DNA from: Pseudomonas sp. GV085
Lineage (GTDB): Bacteria > Pseudomonadota > Gammaproteobacteria > Pseudomonadales > Pseudomonadaceae
Direction: 5' to 3'
DNA length: 64,000 bases
NCBI RefSeq assembly: GCF_003050925.1
Contig: NZ_QAOV01000001.1
Location: 310,001 to 374,000, forward strand
Shown one piece after another: positions 61,586-64,000 of this stretch. The position numbers and the translations under genes are program-made. The notes beneath the pieces were generated by a model. It was not told the origin of the DNA. It ran no database searches and was given only the letters and a program-made list of their open reading frames with translations. Every line of letters starts with the position of its first letter. The first letter of the stretch is position 1.

Positions 61586-63094
61586 TCAAGCCTTGCCCGG
61601 AATCCCATACTTGCGCAACCGATGGGCAATCGCGGTGTGGGAGGTTTGCAGGCGGGTCGCCAGTTGCCGGGTCGAGGGATAGCTGACGTAGAGTTTTTCC
61701 AGCAGGGTTTTCTCGAATTCGTCCATGGCCTGTTCCAGGCTGTCGACGTCATGGTCGCCCTGGCGGGCCACCGAGGTGCCGGCGATATCGAGGTCGCCGA
61801 TGTCCACCAGGCTGCTTTCGCAGATCGCCGCGGCACGGAAGATCACGTTCTGCAATTGCCGCACGTTGCCCGGCCAGCGGTTGCCCAGCAGTGCCGGGTA
61901 AGTGCCCGGTGCCAGGCGACAGACCGGTCGCTGGATCTGTGCACAGGCCTGCTGCATAAAGTAGCGGGCCAGCAGCAGGATGTCCTGGCCACGCTCGCGC
62001 AGGGGTGGCACTTCAACATTGAGGACGTTGAGGCGATAGAACAGGTCTTCGCGGAACAAACCTTCGCCGACCATTTTTTCCAGGTCGCGGTGGGTCGCGC
62101 TGAGGATCCGTACGTTGACCTTGACCTCACGGTCACCGCCGACCCGGCGAAAACTGCCGTCGTTGAGGAAACGCAGCAATTTGGCCTGCAAATACGGCGA
62201 CATCTCGCCGATTTCATCGAGAAACACCGTGCCCTGGTTGGCCAGTTCCATCAGTCCTGGCTTACCGCCCCGCTGCGCGCCGGTGAAGGCGCCGGGGGCG
62301 TAGCCGAACAGCTCGCTTTCGGCGAGGTTCTCCGGCAATGCCGCGCAGTTCAGCGCCAGAAACGGTGAACTGTACCGGGCGCTGATGGCGTGGCAGGCCC
62401 GGGCCACCAGTTCCTTGCCGGTGCCGGTTTCGCCCTGGATCAACAGCGGTGCATCGAGGGCCGCAACCCGCTGGGCGCGTGCCTTGAGGGTGCGGATCAC
62501 CGGGGACTCGCCGAGCAGTGCGTCGAAACCTTCGGCGTGGTCATGGTGCAGCGCGGAAAGGCGTTCGCCGATGCGGTTCGGTTGATACAGGGTCAGCAGG
62601 GCGCCGGCGTCGGTGATCGGAGTGGCGTCGAGCAACAGGGTCTGGCCGTTGACGGTGATTTCCCGCAGCGGCAGGCGAAAGCCCTGTTCAAGCAGGGCGT
62701 CGAGCAAGGCCGGGTCGGAAAACAGCTCGCCCACGCTTTCACCGTTCGGTTCGCGGCCGTACAGGGCGATCAGGGCCGGGTTGGCCAGCAGCACCTTGCC
62801 GTCGCTGTCCAGTGCCAGCACCGGGTCGGTCATGGCGGCCAGCAAGGCGTCGAGCTGCAAGTGCCGGCGCTGGCCGGGCAGGATGTCGACCACCGTCACC
62901 GCTTGCACGCCACGCACGCTGAACAGGGCATCGCGCAGCTCCTCGAGCACTTGCGGGCTCAGGGTCGGGGCGTCGATATAAACATTGGGCGGGACCATTT
63001 CCACCGCATCCAGGTTCAGATTGCGCCCACCGAGAAGGGCCAGGACTTCCTGGGTGATACCGACGCGGTCGATGAAGCTGACGTGGATACGCAT
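61586..63094 (-). CDS. gcsR: TyrR-like sigma-54 enhancer-binding protein GcsR
   Basis: A 502-residue activator. An ACT-like domain (~1-75, MRIHVSFIDRVGITQEVLAL) and a PAS domain (~80-190) precede the AAA+ domain with GETGTGKELVARACHA, the sigma-54 contact loop GAFTGAQRGG, and a TyrR-type helix-turn-helix (ATRLQTSHTAIAHRLRKYG). It lies directly upstream of gcvH, as GcsR does in P. aeruginosa, and should switch on glycine cleavage when glycine binds. It is a bacterial EBP with no receiver domain. Confidence 0.95.
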   Translation of the reverse strand: MRIHVSFIDRVGITQEVLALLGGRNLNLDAVEMVPPNVYIDAPTLSPQVLEELRDALFSVRGVQAVTVVDILPGQRRHLQLDALLAAMTDPVLALDSDGKVLLANPALIALYGREPNGESVGELFSDPALLDALLEQGFRLPLREITVNGQTLLLDATPITDAGALLTLYQPNRIGERLSALHHDHAEGFDALLGESPVIRTLKARAQRVAALDAPLLIQGETGTGKELVARACHAISARYSSPFLALNCAALPENLAESELFGYAPGAFTGAQRGGKPGLMELANQGTVFLDEIGEMSPYLQAKLLRFLNDGSFRRVGGDREVKVNVRILSATHRDLEKMVGEGLFREDLFYRLNVLNVEVPPLRERGQDILLLARYFMQQACAQIQRPVCRLAPGTYPALLGNRWPGNVRQLQNVIFRAAAICESSLVDIGDLDIAGTSVARQGDHDVDSLEQAMDEFEKTLLEKLYVSYPSTRQLATRLQTSHTAIAHRLRKYGIPGKA

Positions 63095-63193
63095 GGGGCG
63101 GTCTTGGGTTCTGCAGTGCGAAGGGTGGCAAGTATGCCTTGGGGCGGGCTAATGGTGAAATGTGCCGCCGATATTCAGGGCGACATTGATCTT

Positions 63194-63282
63194 TGTAGGA
63201 GTGAGCCTGCTCGCGAAAGCGAGGTATCAGTCACAAAGATATTGGCTGACACTCCGCCTTCGCGAGCAGGCTCGCTCCTACA
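63194..63282. repeat. REPIN, class B
   Basis: TGTAGGAGTGAGCCTGCTCG at the left and CGAGCAGGCTCGCTCCTACA at the right, about 47 bp apart, upstream of gcsR and downstream of the DUF5064 gene. Confidence 0.92.
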
Positions 63283-63293
63283 GGGAGACTAGG

Positions 63294-63656
63294 TTATTCG
63301 AAGTGTTCGGGGTTTACCGGGTCGCCTGATTTCATATTCAACTGCTGCCGGATGTCTTCAAACATCAAATCGTAATGTTTGTGGACCGATCCGATCTGGC
63401 TGTGCGTCTTCGGAATCCCGTACTTCTCGGCGATTTTCGTCACGTTGCTGGCGAAGTTGTAGGCCTCCTCCTTGGGCAGGAAGAAGGGCTCTGACATCTC
63501 CTTGCCCTGAATGCTGCCATGCATAGTGAACTGGATGCCTTTTTCCCCTTTGGCATTCTTGCTGACTTCATAGTCGAGGTGCACGTTGTAGCTGACATCA
63601 TCCGGGGTCAGCGCATGTCGTTCGATGTGCAAGTGACCTGGCTCAAACTGTGCCAT
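63294..63656 (-). CDS. DUF5064 family protein
   Basis: A 120-residue soluble protein (MAQFEPGHLHIERHALTPDD), with the family pattern EPGHLH, a strand-rich core and a charged EDIRQQLNMKSGDPVNP end. The family is found chiefly in Pseudomonas and no function is known. AGGAGAG precedes ATG 63656. It starts 12 bp after the carbamate kinase stop on the same strand, so is likely co-transcribed with it. Confidence 0.83.
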   Translation of the reverse strand: MAQFEPGHLHIERHALTPDDVSYNVHLDYEVSKNAKGEKGIQFTMHGSIQGKEMSEPFFLPKEEAYNFASNVTKIAEKYGIPKTHSQIGSVHKHYDLMFEDIRQQLNMKSGDPVNPEHFE

Positions 63657-63668
63657 AGACGTCTCTCC

Positions 63669-64000
63669 TTACAAGTAGGTAATGCCTGGTGTTGCCGTAC
63701 TGATGCGTGTACCGGCGGTGCCCTGGACAATTGCTTCGATGTCCGCGAGCGAACCGATCACTGCGACTTTTCCAGTATGGCGCGCGAATTCGCAGGCTGC
63801 CTGCACCTTCGGTCCCATGGAACCGGCGGCGAAGCCGAGTTTTTCCATTTCGTCGGGGTGGGCCTGGGCGATGGCTTTTTGCGTGGGTTTGCCAAAGTCG
63901 ATGAACGCGGCGTTGACGTCGGTGGCGATCACCAGCAGATCGGCTTCAAGCTGTTCGGCCAGCAGTGCCGAGCACAGGTCTTTGTCGATGACCGCTTCGA
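63669..64000 (-). CDS. arcC: Carbamate kinase, 3' part (cut by window edge)
   Basis: The frame stays open to the right edge, and reading back from 64000 gives [20 protein letters not shown], then [18 protein letters not shown], and [19 protein letters not shown] followed by [19 protein letters not shown], the C-terminal end of carbamate kinases. The enzyme makes ATP from carbamoyl phosphate in arginine deiminase fermentation. An arcA/arcB partner would lie to the right; none is visible. Only ~110 residues of ~310 are here. Confidence 0.88.
   Translation of the reverse strand, partial: EAVIDKDLCSALLAEQLEADLLVIATDVNAAFIDFGKPTQKAIAQAHPDEMEKLGFAAGSMGPKVQAACEFARHTGKVAVIGSLADIEAIVQGTAGTRISTATPGITYL

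Overview
The window comes from a Pseudomonas chromosome, most likely of the P. fluorescens group. It is GC-rich. It carries an MvaT-type xenogeneic silencer, an OprD porin, a PctA-like amino-acid chemoreceptor, the GcsR/glycine-cleavage locus, and many intergenic REP/REPIN elements of three sequence classes that are typical of fluorescent pseudomonads. Gene order matches several P. aeruginosa PAO1 blocks as I remember them (roughly PA4307-4323, PA4394-4405, PA0958-0976 and PA2442-2449), here joined in a different order.

Layout. (1) 1-7.06 kb: the right end of a Tc-type insecticidal toxin locus. It holds the end of a TcaA/YenA1-like subunit cut by the window edge, a complete TcaB/YenA2-like subunit, and a small unassigned gene. 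This block is more AT-rich than the rest and is the clearest accessory DNA here. (2) 7.08-13.9 kb, minus strand: a tight six-gene unit (DUF58, MoxR ATPase, DUF4350, DUF4129, SpoIIM-like, RDD) that looks like an uncharacterised membrane system. (3) 14-23.7 kb: sbcB, mvaT, purU, a DUF2334/glycosyltransferase pair, a Pct-like chemoreceptor, a HerA-like ATPase and a DciA-like protein. (4) 24-35.1 kb: secA, argJ, a GST, a Nudix-ThiE fusion, a cobalamin adenosyltransferase beside an orphan sensor kinase, panE, yajQ and an MscS channel. (5) 35.2-40.1 kb: oprD, HIT, slyX, a membrane/cold-shock fusion, a ribbon-helix-helix protein and an FmdB zinc ribbon. (6) 40.2-53.8 kb: aspS, yebC, ruvCAB, ybgC-tolQRAB-pal-cpoB, queE, queC, tRNA-Lys and nadA. 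(7) 54-63.1 kb, minus strand: an RDD protein, a cold-shock protein, gcvT-sdaA-gcvP-gcvH and their sigma-54 activator gcsR. (8) Right edge: a DUF5064 protein and the end of a carbamate kinase gene, cut by the window.

How the genes work together. The Tol-Pal operon keeps the envelope joined during division. The ruv operon resolves Holliday junctions. queE and queC act in succession in queuosine synthesis. GcvT, GcvP and GcvH with SdaA turn glycine and serine into one-carbon units and pyruvate, probably under GcsR and sigma-54: a well-formed -24/-12 promoter and 18-bp GcsR-like sites lie between gcsR and gcvH. An exact 21-bp-spaced pair of TGTCGCAAAT upstream of oprD fits the arginine regulator ArgR.

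The most interesting material is the split Tc subunit with its Ig-like domains and small companion gene, the MoxR/DUF58/SpoIIM/RDD unit, the regulatory sites before oprD and gcvH, and an orphan terminator suggesting an undescribed transcript near 38.9 kb. No CRISPR array, insertion sequence or rRNA was seen.
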